Shown here piece by piece: positions 30,910 through 39,727 of a stretch of DNA of 39,833 bases (position 1 is the stretch's first letter; each line of letters begins with the position of its first letter). The stretch comes from an uncultured Ruminococcus sp. Its GTDB lineage: Bacteria; Bacillota; Clostridia; Oscillospirales; Ruminococcaceae. The notes beneath the pieces were generated by a model, which saw nothing but the letters and a program-made list of their open reading frames with translations, was not told the DNA's origin and searched no databases. Position numbers and translations under genes: made by a program. The stretch covers positions 1-39,833 of the forward strand of contig UQKC01000017.1 of assembly GCA_900541495.1 (NCBI GenBank), written 5' to 3'.

Positions 30910-32328
30910 TTACTCTCCGACAAGCTCACGGTAAAGTCCGAGATAGAGTTCAGCCGAGGTATCCCAGCTGCAGTCGGTTGTCATTGCTGTGTGCATAATG
31001 TACTTCCAACGCTTCTTGTCGTTGTATGCTTCTCTTGCACGTCTTGTTGCATCGAGCATATCATGTGCGTTGTAGGTCTTGAATGTAAAGCCGTTGCCGT
31101 CCTCGTCGCCTGCGTCCTTGATGCTGTCGCGGAGGCCGCCTGTTTCACGGACTATTGGAATAGTACCGTAACGGAGCGAGATCATCTGTGCAAGTCCGCA
31201 AGGTTCGCTCTGTGAAGGCATAAGGAACATATCTGCGCCTGCGTAAACTCTTCTTGCGAGTGCAGGGATAAAGCCGATAGTTGCGCTTACCTTATCGGGG
31301 TGTCTCCAAGCCATTTCCTTGAAGAAGTCTTCATAGATCTTTTCGCCCGAACCAACGATAGCGAACTTATAGCCAAGGTTCAGCATATCCTCAAATACAT
31401 ACTTGATAAGGTCGATGCCCTTATGGGAAACGAAACGTGTAACGATACCGATAATGGGCTCATCGCCGTCCTGAAGATTAAGCTCGGAAAGGAGAGCTTT
31501 CTTACATTCTTCCTTGCCCTTTGTGTTCTTTACAGTGAAGTTCTTAGGGATAAGCGGGTCGGTTTCAGGGTTATAGAGTGCTGTATCGATTCCGTTGAGG
31601 AAACCGCAGAGCTTATACTGCTTGTCTGCGAGCGCTCTGTCAAGTCCGTGCGAATACCACGGGTCAAGAATTTCCCAAGCATAGCTCGGTGAAACGGTAG
31701 TGATCTTGTCTGCTGTTTCAAATGCGGCTTTCATAAGGTTTACGCAGCCGTCATATTCGAGCAGCTTTGTATGATACATCGGGATACCAAGCACTTCGTT
31801 GATAACTTCCATGCCGTACTTGCCCTGATACTGGATATTGTGGATAGTGAACACGGTCTTGATATTGTCGAAGCCGTACTGATACTTATAGAAAATGTTG
31901 TAATAAACGGGAACGAGAGCTGTCTGCCAGTCGTTGCAGTTGATAACATCCGGCTTCCAGCCGATATATTTGAGCATTTCCATAATTGCTCTTGAGAGGA
32001 ATACGAAACGCTCGCAGTCATCATAGAAGCCGTAAAGTCCATCTCTGCCGAAGTAGTATTCGTTGTCGAGGAGATAGTATGTAACGCCGTTCACATTGCC
32101 CTTGAAAACGCCGCAGTACTGCTTTCTCCAGCCTACATCAACGGTAAAGTTCGTGATGAATTCGAGCTGGCTGCGAAGCTCAGGCTTAACGTTTTTATAA
32201 AGGGGAAGAACAACTCTTGCATCGTGACCTGCCTTGACGAAAGCGGCAGGAAGTGAACCTGCAACATCTGCGAGTCCGCCCGAGGCTGCATAAGGGAGTG
32301 CTTCGGAAGCTGCATATAAAATCTTCAT
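30910..32328 (-). CDS. glgA: glycogen synthase, GT5 family
   Basis: This 472-residue enzyme adds glucose from ADP-glucose to glycogen. The N-terminal loop reads SGGLADVAGSLP in place of the commoner KTGGL start. The C-terminal half has VTRFVSHKGIDLI, MPSQSEPCGLAQM and the donor-site RETGGLRD. Length matches bacterial GlgA. It is the fourth gene of glgB-glgC-glgD-glgA, separated from glgD by 170 bp that hold a stable hairpin and a direct repeat, so it may be differently expressed. An AAAGGA site precedes the ATG. Confidence 0.97.
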   Translation of the reverse strand: MKILYAASEALPYAASGGLADVAGSLPAAFVKAGHDARVVLPLYKNVKPELRSQLEFITNFTVDVGWRKQYCGVFKGNVNGVTYYLLDNEYYFGRDGLYGFYDDCERFVFLSRAIMEMLKYIGWKPDVINCNDWQTALVPVYYNIFYKYQYGFDNIKTVFTIHNIQYQGKYGMEVINEVLGIPMYHTKLLEYDGCVNLMKAAFETADKITTVSPSYAWEILDPWYSHGLDRALADKQYKLCGFLNGIDTALYNPETDPLIPKNFTVKNTKGKEECKKALLSELNLQDGDEPIIGIVTRFVSHKGIDLIKYVFEDMLNLGYKFAIVGSGEKIYEDFFKEMAWRHPDKVSATIGFIPALARRVYAGADMFLMPSQSEPCGLAQMISLRYGTIPIVRETGGLRDSIKDAGDEDGNGFTFKTYNAHDMLDATRRAREAYNDKKRWKYIMHTAMTTDCSWDTSAELYLGLYRELVGE

Positions 32329-32369
32329 AAAAAGAATCCTTTCGATTGAATTTTTGTCATAGGAAACAA

Positions 32370-32466
32370 GTTGGTACAGCGTTTTCTTGAAACGGTTGGT
32401 ACAGTGTTCCCTTAAAATCGCAGTTTCGCCGCGTGAAAGACTAATTAACTTTCACACGGCTGAAAC
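32370..32466 (-). promoter_or_regulatory. hairpin and direct repeat between glgD and glgA
   Basis: GTTTCAGCCGTGTGAAAG and CTTTCACGCGGCGAAAC (32466-32423 on the minus strand) form a long stem with one bulge. Two copies of GTTGGTACAG[C/T]GTT (32370-32383, 32395-32408) lie between the stem and glgA, 25 bp apart. No T-run follows the stem. This could be an RNA processing site, attenuator or protein-binding region. Confidence 0.5.
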
Positions 32467-32498
32467 AAATTGGCTTGCTTTATTGGAGGCTTCCCTGC

Positions 32499-33623
32499 TT
32501 AGATCTCTGCGCCCTTGCCGAGGTAAAGAGGATAGTTCTCCGAACCTGTGAGCATGCGCATATCGCCGATCTTTACGTTCTTGTCGGAAATTACGCAGGA
32601 AACTTCGCACTTTGCACCAACGTGAGTGTCCTGCATAAGGATACAGTTCTTGACAACTGCGCCCTTGCCGACCTTGACGCCGCGGAAGAGAATACTGTTT
32701 TCAACTGTACCCTCGATGATGCAGCCGTCACCGATAAGGGAGTTCTTTACCTTTGCACCGATGCCGAACTTTGCAGGAGGATTATCTCTAACCTTTGTGT
32801 AGATAGGACGGTTTGCGATAAAGAGCTTGTTTCTGTTTTCTGTGTTGAGGAGGTTCATATTTGCCTTGTAGAAAGTATCCATTGAGGTTATCTTGCTGAA
32901 GTAGCCGTCAAAACGGTAAGCCATGATCTTGTAATCGTGGGTCCTTGCCTGGAGGATATCCTTTTCAAAGCTTACAAGTCCGTGGGAATTAGCTTCGAGA
33001 ACAAGGTTCTTCAAAATTTCCTTGGAGAGAACGAACATATTGAGTGAAACGTTGCAAGCGCCGCTGATGTACGGATTTGTGAGAACATCAACAACTCTGC
33101 CCTCGTCATTGATACCGAAAACGGTAGCTTTCTGAGCCTGCTCAACGGTAATGACATCGTTCGCATAAACTGCTGTGATGTCTGCGCCCGAAGCGATGTG
33201 GGAATCAACGATAGGACTGAAATCAACATTTGCAACAACATCGCAGTCGGAAAGAACTACATAATCAGCATCTGAAGTCTTGATGAAGTCCCAGACGCCG
33301 TAGAGAGCTTCAAGTCTGCCTCTGTACATACCGCTTGAAACGTGGCTGAAAGGAGGGAGAAGATGAAGTCCGCCGTTCTTGCTTGCGAGATCCCATTCAC
33401 GGCCGGAGCCGAGGTGATCGAGAAGTGACTGATAATTTGACTTTGTGATAACGCCGACTTCATCGATGCCGCTGTTTACCATGCTGGAAAGAGGGAAGTC
33501 AATGAGTCTGTAACGTCCGCCGAAAAGAACGCTGCCCATGGTTCTTTCCTTTGTAAGATCGGAAATTGTATTATCGTGCATATTTGAGAAAATAAGTCCC
33601 AAAACCTTTTTATTTCTGCTCAT
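32499..33623 (-). CDS. glgD: GlgD, regulatory subunit of glucose-1-phosphate adenylyltransferase
   Basis: This 374-residue paralogue of GlgC follows it in Firmicutes glycogen operons. It lacks the GGxGxRLxxLT nucleotide-binding loop; the matching region reads GLIFSNMHDNTISDLT. It keeps GGRYRLIDFPLSSMVNSG and the C-terminal left-handed beta-helix region. In other Firmicutes GlgD is poorly active alone and modulates GlgC in a heterotetramer. It starts 20 bp after glgC with an AAGGAGG site. Confidence 0.95.
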   Translation of the reverse strand: MSRNKKVLGLIFSNMHDNTISDLTKERTMGSVLFGGRYRLIDFPLSSMVNSGIDEVGVITKSNYQSLLDHLGSGREWDLASKNGGLHLLPPFSHVSSGMYRGRLEALYGVWDFIKTSDADYVVLSDCDVVANVDFSPIVDSHIASGADITAVYANDVITVEQAQKATVFGINDEGRVVDVLTNPYISGACNVSLNMFVLSKEILKNLVLEANSHGLVSFEKDILQARTHDYKIMAYRFDGYFSKITSMDTFYKANMNLLNTENRNKLFIANRPIYTKVRDNPPAKFGIGAKVKNSLIGDGCIIEGTVENSILFRGVKVGKGAVVKNCILMQDTHVGAKCEVSCVISDKNVKIGDMRMLTGSENYPLYLGKGAEI

Positions 33624-33643
33624 TGTAAAAGTTCCTCCTTATT

Positions 33644-34846
33644 TTAAACATTTTCCGAAATGATCTGCTTCGGAAGAACCTTTGCATTTTCGGATATCGT
33701 AATGTTGTGACCTACAACTGCAATGCCCCAGTCATCTCTGTTGTCGAAGGTTTCGGGTCTTGCACCGATCTGTGCGCCCTCGCCCACAACGCAGTTTTCG
33801 CCGACGATAGCGTACTCAACAACTGCGCCCGACTTGATGACCGAGCCCGGCATAATGATCGAATCGGTGACCGTTGCACCTGCTTCGATCTTAACGCCCT
33901 CGAAAATAACGGAGAAATCAACTGTTCCCTCAACGTCGCAGCCGTCGGTTATCATGGAGTTCTCAACAACTGCATTTGCGCCGATATACTGAGGAGGAAG
34001 AACGGGGTTTCTGGAATACATCTTCCAGTCGGGATCATAAAGGTCGATAGGAATGTTCGGATTGAGAAGATCCATATTTGCTTCCCAGAGGGAATCGAGT
34101 GTTCCAACGTCCTTCCAGTAGCCGTCAAATGCGTAAGCAACGAGCTTCTCGCCTGCTTTCATCATGTTAGGAATGATAGCCTTGCCGAAGTCCTTGTCCT
34201 CAGCTTCGTTGTTTTCATTTTCGATGAGGTATTTCTTGAGCTTCGACCATGTGAATATGTAGATACCCATTGAAGCAAGCGTGGAGCGCGGGTGCTTTGG
34301 CTTTTCTTCAAAGTCAACGATATCACCGTCATCGTTTGTTATCATAATGCCGAAACGTGAAGCTTCCTCCATAGGAACATCAAGAACAGCGATAGTTGCA
34401 TCGGCATTCTTTTTCTTATGGTGTTCGAGCATATCGTTATAATCCATTTTATAGATGTGGTCGCCCGAGAGGATAACAACGTATTCGGGGTCATATCTGT
34501 CAACGAAAGAGATGTTCTGGTAAATAGCGTTCGCTGTGCCCTTATACCATTCAGCGCCGAGAGCTGTCTGATAAGGAGGCAGGCAGTGCGCACCGCCGTA
34601 CTGCTTGTCAAGATCCCAAGGCTGACCGTTGCCGATGTAATCATGAAGCACGAGCGGCTGATACTGTGTGAGAACGCCGACTGTGTCGATACCCGAATTT
34701 ACGCAGTTGGAAAGTGGGAAATCGATAATTCTGTATTTGCCGCCGTAAGGAACGGCAGGCTTTGCCATATCGTGAGTGAGAGCGTATAAGCGGCTGCCCT
34801 GACCTCCTGCAAGGAGCATTGCAACGCATTCTTTTTTAGTGTACAT
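33644..34846 (-). CDS. glgC: glucose-1-phosphate adenylyltransferase, catalytic subunit
   Basis: This 400-residue enzyme makes ADP-glucose from ATP and glucose-1-phosphate, the committed step of glycogen synthesis. The nucleotide loop is LLAGGQGSRLYALT, followed by KPAVPYGGKYRIIDFPLSN. Further motifs are VVILSGDHIYKMDY, with the metal-binding Asp, and FEEKPKHP. The C-terminal beta-helix carries repeated I/V-G-x hexapeptides. A GGAGG site lies before the ATG, 20 bp after glgB. Confidence 0.97.
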   Translation of the reverse strand: MYTKKECVAMLLAGGQGSRLYALTHDMAKPAVPYGGKYRIIDFPLSNCVNSGIDTVGVLTQYQPLVLHDYIGNGQPWDLDKQYGGAHCLPPYQTALGAEWYKGTANAIYQNISFVDRYDPEYVVILSGDHIYKMDYNDMLEHHKKKNADATIAVLDVPMEEASRFGIMITNDDGDIVDFEEKPKHPRSTLASMGIYIFTWSKLKKYLIENENNEAEDKDFGKAIIPNMMKAGEKLVAYAFDGYWKDVGTLDSLWEANMDLLNPNIPIDLYDPDWKMYSRNPVLPPQYIGANAVVENSMITDGCDVEGTVDFSVIFEGVKIEAGATVTDSIIMPGSVIKSGAVVEYAIVGENCVVGEGAQIGARPETFDNRDDWGIAVVGHNITISENAKVLPKQIISENV

Positions 34847-34866
34847 TCGTTATTCCTCCCATGGAT

Positions 34867-37014
34867 TTACTTTTTTATTTTTTCAGGGGACTTTGTGACC
34901 GTTTTGGTTGATGCCTTAGCTGTGCTGCTCTTTGCCCCTGCTGCACTCGTCTTTGTTTTTTCCGTTTTCGGTTTAGGCTCTTCCGAAACAGCTGTCTTCG
35001 CCGCAGGCTTCTCTGCCGTTTTCAAGGTTTTTGAAGGCTTTGCGGTCTTGGTAGTCTTCGCAGGCGCTTTTTCCACTTTCGGCGCGCGTTTCTTGGCAGG
35101 AACGAACTTGAACAGCATTGCGGAAAGCGGAGCGATATCGATAACTATCGACTGTTCGCAGCCGTGCATCGAATAATCCTCGGTTTTCTTCTTTTTGTTG
35201 TTGACAGTTCCCGTTCCGCCGTATTTTGCTTCATCGGTGGAAAGGACCTGCTGCCAGTAACCCTCACGCGGAACGCCTATGCGGTAGTTTTCTCGCTTGA
35301 CAGGTACGAAGTTGCAGACGATGATAACTTCATTGCCCTCATCATCTATTCTTCGGAACGAGATAACGCTCTGGAGGTAGTCATCGTGGCATATCCAGGC
35401 GAAGCCGCTCCAGTCGTCGTCATGCTGCCAAAGCGGAGAATTTTCGAGGTAGAACTTGTTGAGGTCTTTGCTGAACTGTTCGATCTGCGCGTGTTCGGGC
35501 GTGTCGAGCAGATACCAGTCGAGAGCCTTTTCATAGTTCCATTCGTTCTCCTGACCGAACTCGTTGCCCATAAATGAGAGCTTCTTGCCGGGGTGCATCG
35601 CCATATACGTCATAAACGTACGCAGCGTGGAGAACTTATCTGTATTGTAAGCACCGCTCATCTTGCGCCAAAGCGAGCATTTTCCGTGAACGACCTCATC
35701 GTGTGAGATCGGGAGAATGTAGTTTTCGCTGAAGCAGTAAAAGAATGAGAAAGTGAGCTTGCCGTGATTGTTTGCGCGGTAGATAGGGTCGAGCTTCATA
35801 TAGTCAAGGCTGTCATTCATCCAACCCATATTCCACTTGAAGTTGAAGCCAAGTCCGCCGACATCGGCAGGCTTCGTAACGAGAGGCCAAGCGGTGGATT
35901 CCTCTGCGACCATAAGTGTGTTCGGATTTCGTCCGAATACAGCAGTGTTAAGGCTGCGCAGGAATTCAACAGCTTCGTAATTCTCACGTCCGCCGTCCTT
36001 GTTCGGACGCCATTCGCCGTCGCGTCTGTCATAATCAAGATAGAGCATCGAAGCGACCGCGTCAACGCGCAGACCGTCAACATGGAATTTCTCTATCCAG
36101 TACAAAGCGTTGGAAATGAGGAAAGAGCGCACTTCGTTCTTGCCGAAGTCGAAAACTCTCGTTCCCCATGATGTATGCTCTTTTTTGAGCGGGTCGGAAT
36201 ATTCGTAACAGCAGTCACCGTCAAACTCGAAAAGACCTGCCGCATCTTTCGGGAAGTGTGCAGGTACCCAGTCGAGGATAACGCCGATGTTGTTTTTATG
36301 GAAAATGTCGATCATCTTCATGAAATCGAACGGTGTTCCGTAACGTGAAGTCGGAGCGTAGTAGCCGATTATCTGATAGCCCCATGAGCCGTCATAAGGA
36401 TACTCCGCAAGCGGCATAAGCTCTATGTGCGTGTAGCTCATATCCTTGAGGTAAGGAACTATCTCCTCGGCGAATTTAACATAGTTGAAAGGTTCGCCGT
36501 CCTCGTAGGTTCTCCACGAGCCGAGATGGACCTCGTAAATGTTCATCGGACTTTTATATACGTTCGTCTTGGCTTTTTTATCGTACCAAGCCTTGTCTGT
36601 CCATTCGAAGCCGTCGATATCGAAATATTTCGTAGCCGTTGCAGGACGTGTTTCCATGTGAGTGCCGTAAGGATCGGCTTTGAGCAGAATGCTCTGGTGC
36701 TGAGTTTCGATGCTGTATTTATATGTAAAATACTGTTCAACATTTTCGACAAAGCATACCCACGTTTCGTCATCGGCGAGCTTTGTCATCGGGTTTTTGC
36801 GCCTGTCCCAATCATTGAAATCGCCAACAAGGGACACAGATGCGGCGTGAGGTGCCCAAACTCGGAAATAAACACCCTTTTTCCCGTCCTTTGTACCCTT
36901 ATGGGCACCGAAGAAATCATAAGCTGCGACCGAAGTCCCCTCGTGGAAGATATGGAGAGGAAAACGACAGTCAACTTCTTCGGATACTGCAGTTTTCTTT
37001 CTGCTGTTCGGCAT
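34867..37014 (-). CDS. glgB: 1,4-alpha-glucan branching enzyme with Lys-rich C-terminal tail
   Basis: This 715-residue enzyme forms alpha-1,6 branches in glycogen. A short lead (1-20) is followed by a CBM48 domain (~35-130, VYFRVWAPHAASVSLVGDFN). The GH13 barrel then has Asp318 (GLRVDAV) as nucleophile, Glu371 (VAEEST) as acid/base and Asp439 (ISHDEVVHGK) as stabiliser. The normal C-terminal domain ends near residue 640. A further 75 residues form a Lys/Ala/Thr/Pro tail with repeated KT and TAK units, uncommon for GlgB and probably disordered. It is first in the operon, with a promoter at 37108-37136 and an AAGGAG site. Confidence 0.97.
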   Translation of the reverse strand: MPNSRKKTAVSEEVDCRFPLHIFHEGTSVAAYDFFGAHKGTKDGKKGVYFRVWAPHAASVSLVGDFNDWDRRKNPMTKLADDETWVCFVENVEQYFTYKYSIETQHQSILLKADPYGTHMETRPATATKYFDIDGFEWTDKAWYDKKAKTNVYKSPMNIYEVHLGSWRTYEDGEPFNYVKFAEEIVPYLKDMSYTHIELMPLAEYPYDGSWGYQIIGYYAPTSRYGTPFDFMKMIDIFHKNNIGVILDWVPAHFPKDAAGLFEFDGDCCYEYSDPLKKEHTSWGTRVFDFGKNEVRSFLISNALYWIEKFHVDGLRVDAVASMLYLDYDRRDGEWRPNKDGGRENYEAVEFLRSLNTAVFGRNPNTLMVAEESTAWPLVTKPADVGGLGFNFKWNMGWMNDSLDYMKLDPIYRANNHGKLTFSFFYCFSENYILPISHDEVVHGKCSLWRKMSGAYNTDKFSTLRTFMTYMAMHPGKKLSFMGNEFGQENEWNYEKALDWYLLDTPEHAQIEQFSKDLNKFYLENSPLWQHDDDWSGFAWICHDDYLQSVISFRRIDDEGNEVIIVCNFVPVKRENYRIGVPREGYWQQVLSTDEAKYGGTGTVNNKKKKTEDYSMHGCEQSIVIDIAPLSAMLFKFVPAKKRAPKVEKAPAKTTKTAKPSKTLKTAEKPAAKTAVSEEPKPKTEKTKTSAAGAKSSTAKASTKTVTKSPEKIKK

Positions 37015-37107
37015 AATTTCATACTCCTTCTTAGCGGGCTATCGGGAGAAACAACGCACCTGCGCGGTGCTTTGAACGCTCATAGCCACACTATTAATTC
37101 TATATAT

Positions 37108-37136
37108 ATTTTAACAGATTATGTATCACATTGCAA
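37108..37136 (-). promoter_or_regulatory. sigma-A promoter of the glgBCDA operon
   Basis: On the minus strand TTGCAA (37136-37131), a 17-nt spacer and TAAAAT (37113-37108), preceded by a TGT as an extended -10. The leader is about 85 nt. The rest of the 37015-37313 gap is AT-rich and shows no gene. Confidence 0.6.
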
Positions 37137-37313
37137 GTGCTTTTGTAATATTTTTATATGTTAAACGTAAAAATTAAGTAAAGCTTGTGTAAATTGCACA
37201 GTTTTTTTCCACCTATTAAAACATTGAAACCTAATCGAGGAAAAACTTGTATCAAAATGTACATAGTTTTCCACATTTTTATGCATTTTCTACAATGTAA
37301 TAAAGTTACATTT

Positions 37314-39650
37314 TTACAATTTATGCAGCTTTAATACAATAATTGTTCTGTCATCGGAAAAATCGTTAAAAACGCCCTTTTCGGGTCTGTCAAGCTCAAT
37401 TACTGCATCGGCACAGCGTGAGGGCGAGTATCCGTCCGAAAGAAGCAGCTCACGAAGCTTCGGGAAGCTCGTTTCGGGTATGCCATCGCTGAATATCGCG
37501 GCGCTGTCGCCGTCCGAAAGCCGCACGGAGAAAGGTTTCAGTTCCGTTGTCGGTATTATACCGAGCGGAAAAGCGGAGTTCTCTACCGCACTTACCGTTC
37601 CGCCCGTCCGAACAAAGCTTTGCGCCGCGCCTGCCTTGAAAAAGTCGGCTTTTCCCGTGAAAAGGTCGATGCGGAGCATATCGGCGGTCGTGAAAACTTC
37701 GTCCGTGGACTTCGAGATGAGCAGCGAATTCACTATCCTAAGCGCAGTTGCCCCGTCCGCACCTGCACGGATAAGCTTCGATATGAGCGAACAAGCCATA
37801 CTGCTTTCGAGCGCGGCGCGGTTTCCGCTGCCCATTCCGTCCGCGATGAGGAAGTAAACGCCGCCCAAGCCGTCTGTGAACTGCACCGAGCTGTCGCCGC
37901 TCACGCTTTCCCTGCCGCATAAAACCGCCTTTCCCACCTCTATCTCAAACGCCGCAGGTTCGTGCCAGCAGGCGTGGATATGCTCGGATTCGCTGAAAAA
38001 TTCGGGCTGTTCAAGCTCGCGGTCGGTCAGCGAGGAGAGTTTTTCCGTCACATCTTCGGGCGGAACTTCAAGCTTTCCGTCATAAAAGCAGGAGATAAAA
38101 AGGTTGCCGCCCTTGTCGAAGAAAACAGCCGTTTTCGGATCTTTTCCGCCGTATCTTCGTATGATCTCGCCCGCGCGCTCGGAAAGATTCTCGTCATATA
38201 TCCTGCCGCCCGAATGGAAATCCCCGAGATCGTCCATAAATTTCACCGAGGAAGAAAGCTGTTCGCTGAATATTTCGTGCGAGCGGCTGTGATTCTCGCT
38301 TCTGCGCATAAGTGACGCATTCTGTGAAAAAAGCCTGTTCATAAGCTCGGCTATCTCGGCTTTTTTCGTGCAGCTTTCAATGCATCTCGGCAGTTCGGGG
38401 ACAGTGATGAAGCCTTTCCCGAGGAGAAGCTTTTCGCACGGGACAAATGCCGCGCGGATACGGTTCTCGTCGCTTTTGCAGCAGAAATCACGGTTGCGGC
38501 ATTCTCCGCATATCTTCTCGCAGACGGTTTTGCTTATGTCGATTCGGGAACTGTTTTTTTCGGCAAGAAGCTCGGAGGCTCTGTCGGTGCTGTCGCCTAT
38601 CTTCGCAAAACATTCCGCCCCGAACGAGATTCTTCGCGCGAGATAATCCGTCACCGCAGAACGGCTCTCAATGGCGGTGTTGACAGCCTTCATATAAATT
38701 TTGTCGGGTATGAGCGTGTAGAGCGCCGCCGCGGTGAGCGTGTCCGTCATAAGCGCCGCCGCCCACGAAAGCTTGCCCATAAAAAGCGTCAGAAAAAGCG
38801 AAACGACCGTGAAGCTAACGGCGGAAAATATCTTGCCGCGCTTGGAAAAAAGCCCCCCGATAAGCCCTGCACAGCCTATGACCGCCATGCTCCGCGAAAG
38901 TTCGGATATCTCTTCGCCGCCCGTACAGCCGAGGATAGCGCCGAGCGAGGTCAGAACGCCCATTATCGCTCCGCCTGCTCCGCCGAAGCGTCCGCCTGCC
39001 GCAAGGATAACGAATATCCCCACAGCCCGTCCGAGCGAGAAAGTACCTGCCGAAACGCCGAACAGCACCGATATCCCCGTCACATACAGCACAGCCGTGC
39101 AAAGGCTGTTCGCCCCCGTCACGCTCACCCGACCGTTTTCCTTTACACAGCGCATTTCGCACGAAATAAAATATGCCGTTATGCCGCAGATAATTCCTCG
39201 GAAAAATACCGCCGCCGCAAGAGCCGCCGTTATCTTTGCCGACAGCGAAGCGACCGCTCCCGAAAGTATGTAGACCACAGCCGCATAAATGCCCGTCCCC
39301 GCCGAGCCGAGCCGCCTTTCGGTAAACCTGCACACGATTATTTTCAGCGCGAGCATCACAGCCATTGCGAGCATTTCCGTCACAAAGCTTTCAGCTTGAC
39401 CGCGCGCAATGATGCTCGCCGCTGAGCCTGCAAATACCGCCGATGAAAAAGCCGCAGGCAGTGCCGCCGTCAGCGCAGGCGATATCGGGATAAAGCCTTT
39501 CGATGCGCTGAAAATTATGCCGCAAAGGAACGCCCCCGTCCATTTTATGACCCCGAGCCGAACATCGCGGTCGCTGTTTTTTCGGGCTTTGTGTAAATTA
39601 TCCGCTTTCGTGATATCAAAAAAACTGCCTATCTTTTCTTTTACGATCAT
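37314..39650 (-). CDS. spoIIE: SpoIIE-type stage II sporulation phosphatase
   Basis: This 778-residue protein has the three-part build of SpoIIE. The first part is an N-terminal membrane domain with about ten helices (residues ~35-325). A central region follows, with a Cys cluster CEKICGECRNRDFCC (~378-392) and ESCTKKAEIAELMNRLFS. A C-terminal PPM-type phosphatase comes last, with the metal-binding Asp in FLIADGMGSGNRA, then IFSDGIPE and DDRTIIVLK. SpoIIE dephosphorylates SpoIIAA to switch on sigma-F in the forespore and works at the division septum. An AAGGA site precedes the ATG. No other spore gene is present in the window. A promoter with an unusual 21-nt spacer lies upstream. Confidence 0.9.
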   Translation of the reverse strand: MIVKEKIGSFFDITKADNLHKARKNSDRDVRLGVIKWTGAFLCGIIFSASKGFIPISPALTAALPAAFSSAVFAGSAASIIARGQAESFVTEMLAMAVMLALKIIVCRFTERRLGSAGTGIYAAVVYILSGAVASLSAKITAALAAAVFFRGIICGITAYFISCEMRCVKENGRVSVTGANSLCTAVLYVTGISVLFGVSAGTFSLGRAVGIFVILAAGGRFGGAGGAIMGVLTSLGAILGCTGGEEISELSRSMAVIGCAGLIGGLFSKRGKIFSAVSFTVVSLFLTLFMGKLSWAAALMTDTLTAAALYTLIPDKIYMKAVNTAIESRSAVTDYLARRISFGAECFAKIGDSTDRASELLAEKNSSRIDISKTVCEKICGECRNRDFCCKSDENRIRAAFVPCEKLLLGKGFITVPELPRCIESCTKKAEIAELMNRLFSQNASLMRRSENHSRSHEIFSEQLSSSVKFMDDLGDFHSGGRIYDENLSERAGEIIRRYGGKDPKTAVFFDKGGNLFISCFYDGKLEVPPEDVTEKLSSLTDRELEQPEFFSESEHIHACWHEPAAFEIEVGKAVLCGRESVSGDSSVQFTDGLGGVYFLIADGMGSGNRAALESSMACSLISKLIRAGADGATALRIVNSLLISKSTDEVFTTADMLRIDLFTGKADFFKAGAAQSFVRTGGTVSAVENSAFPLGIIPTTELKPFSVRLSDGDSAAIFSDGIPETSFPKLRELLLSDGYSPSRCADAVIELDRPEKGVFNDFSDDRTIIVLKLHKL

Positions 39651-39694
39651 ATTTTTACGTCCTTTCCGTTTGATTTGCAGAATTTATCAATATG

Positions 39695-39727
39695 ATTATA
39701 ATATAATTATGTGGTAAAAATTGTCAT
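39695..39727 (-). promoter_or_regulatory. putative spoIIE promoter with 21-nt spacer
   Basis: On the minus strand ATGACA (39727-39722) and a perfect TATAAT (39700-39695) are 21 nt apart. B. subtilis spoIIE and spoIIG promoters, activated by Spo0A, have the same unusual spacing of 21-22 nt. The -35 region contains TTGTCAT (plus strand), which resembles half of a Spo0A box. The rest of 39651-39833 shows no gene. Confidence 0.45.

Noticed and set aside
37205..37285. TTTTCCAC motifs in the AT-rich gap between spoIIE and glgB as DnaA boxes of a replication origin
   Set aside because: Only two imperfect motifs are present, with no dnaA, dnaN or other origin-linked genes nearby.
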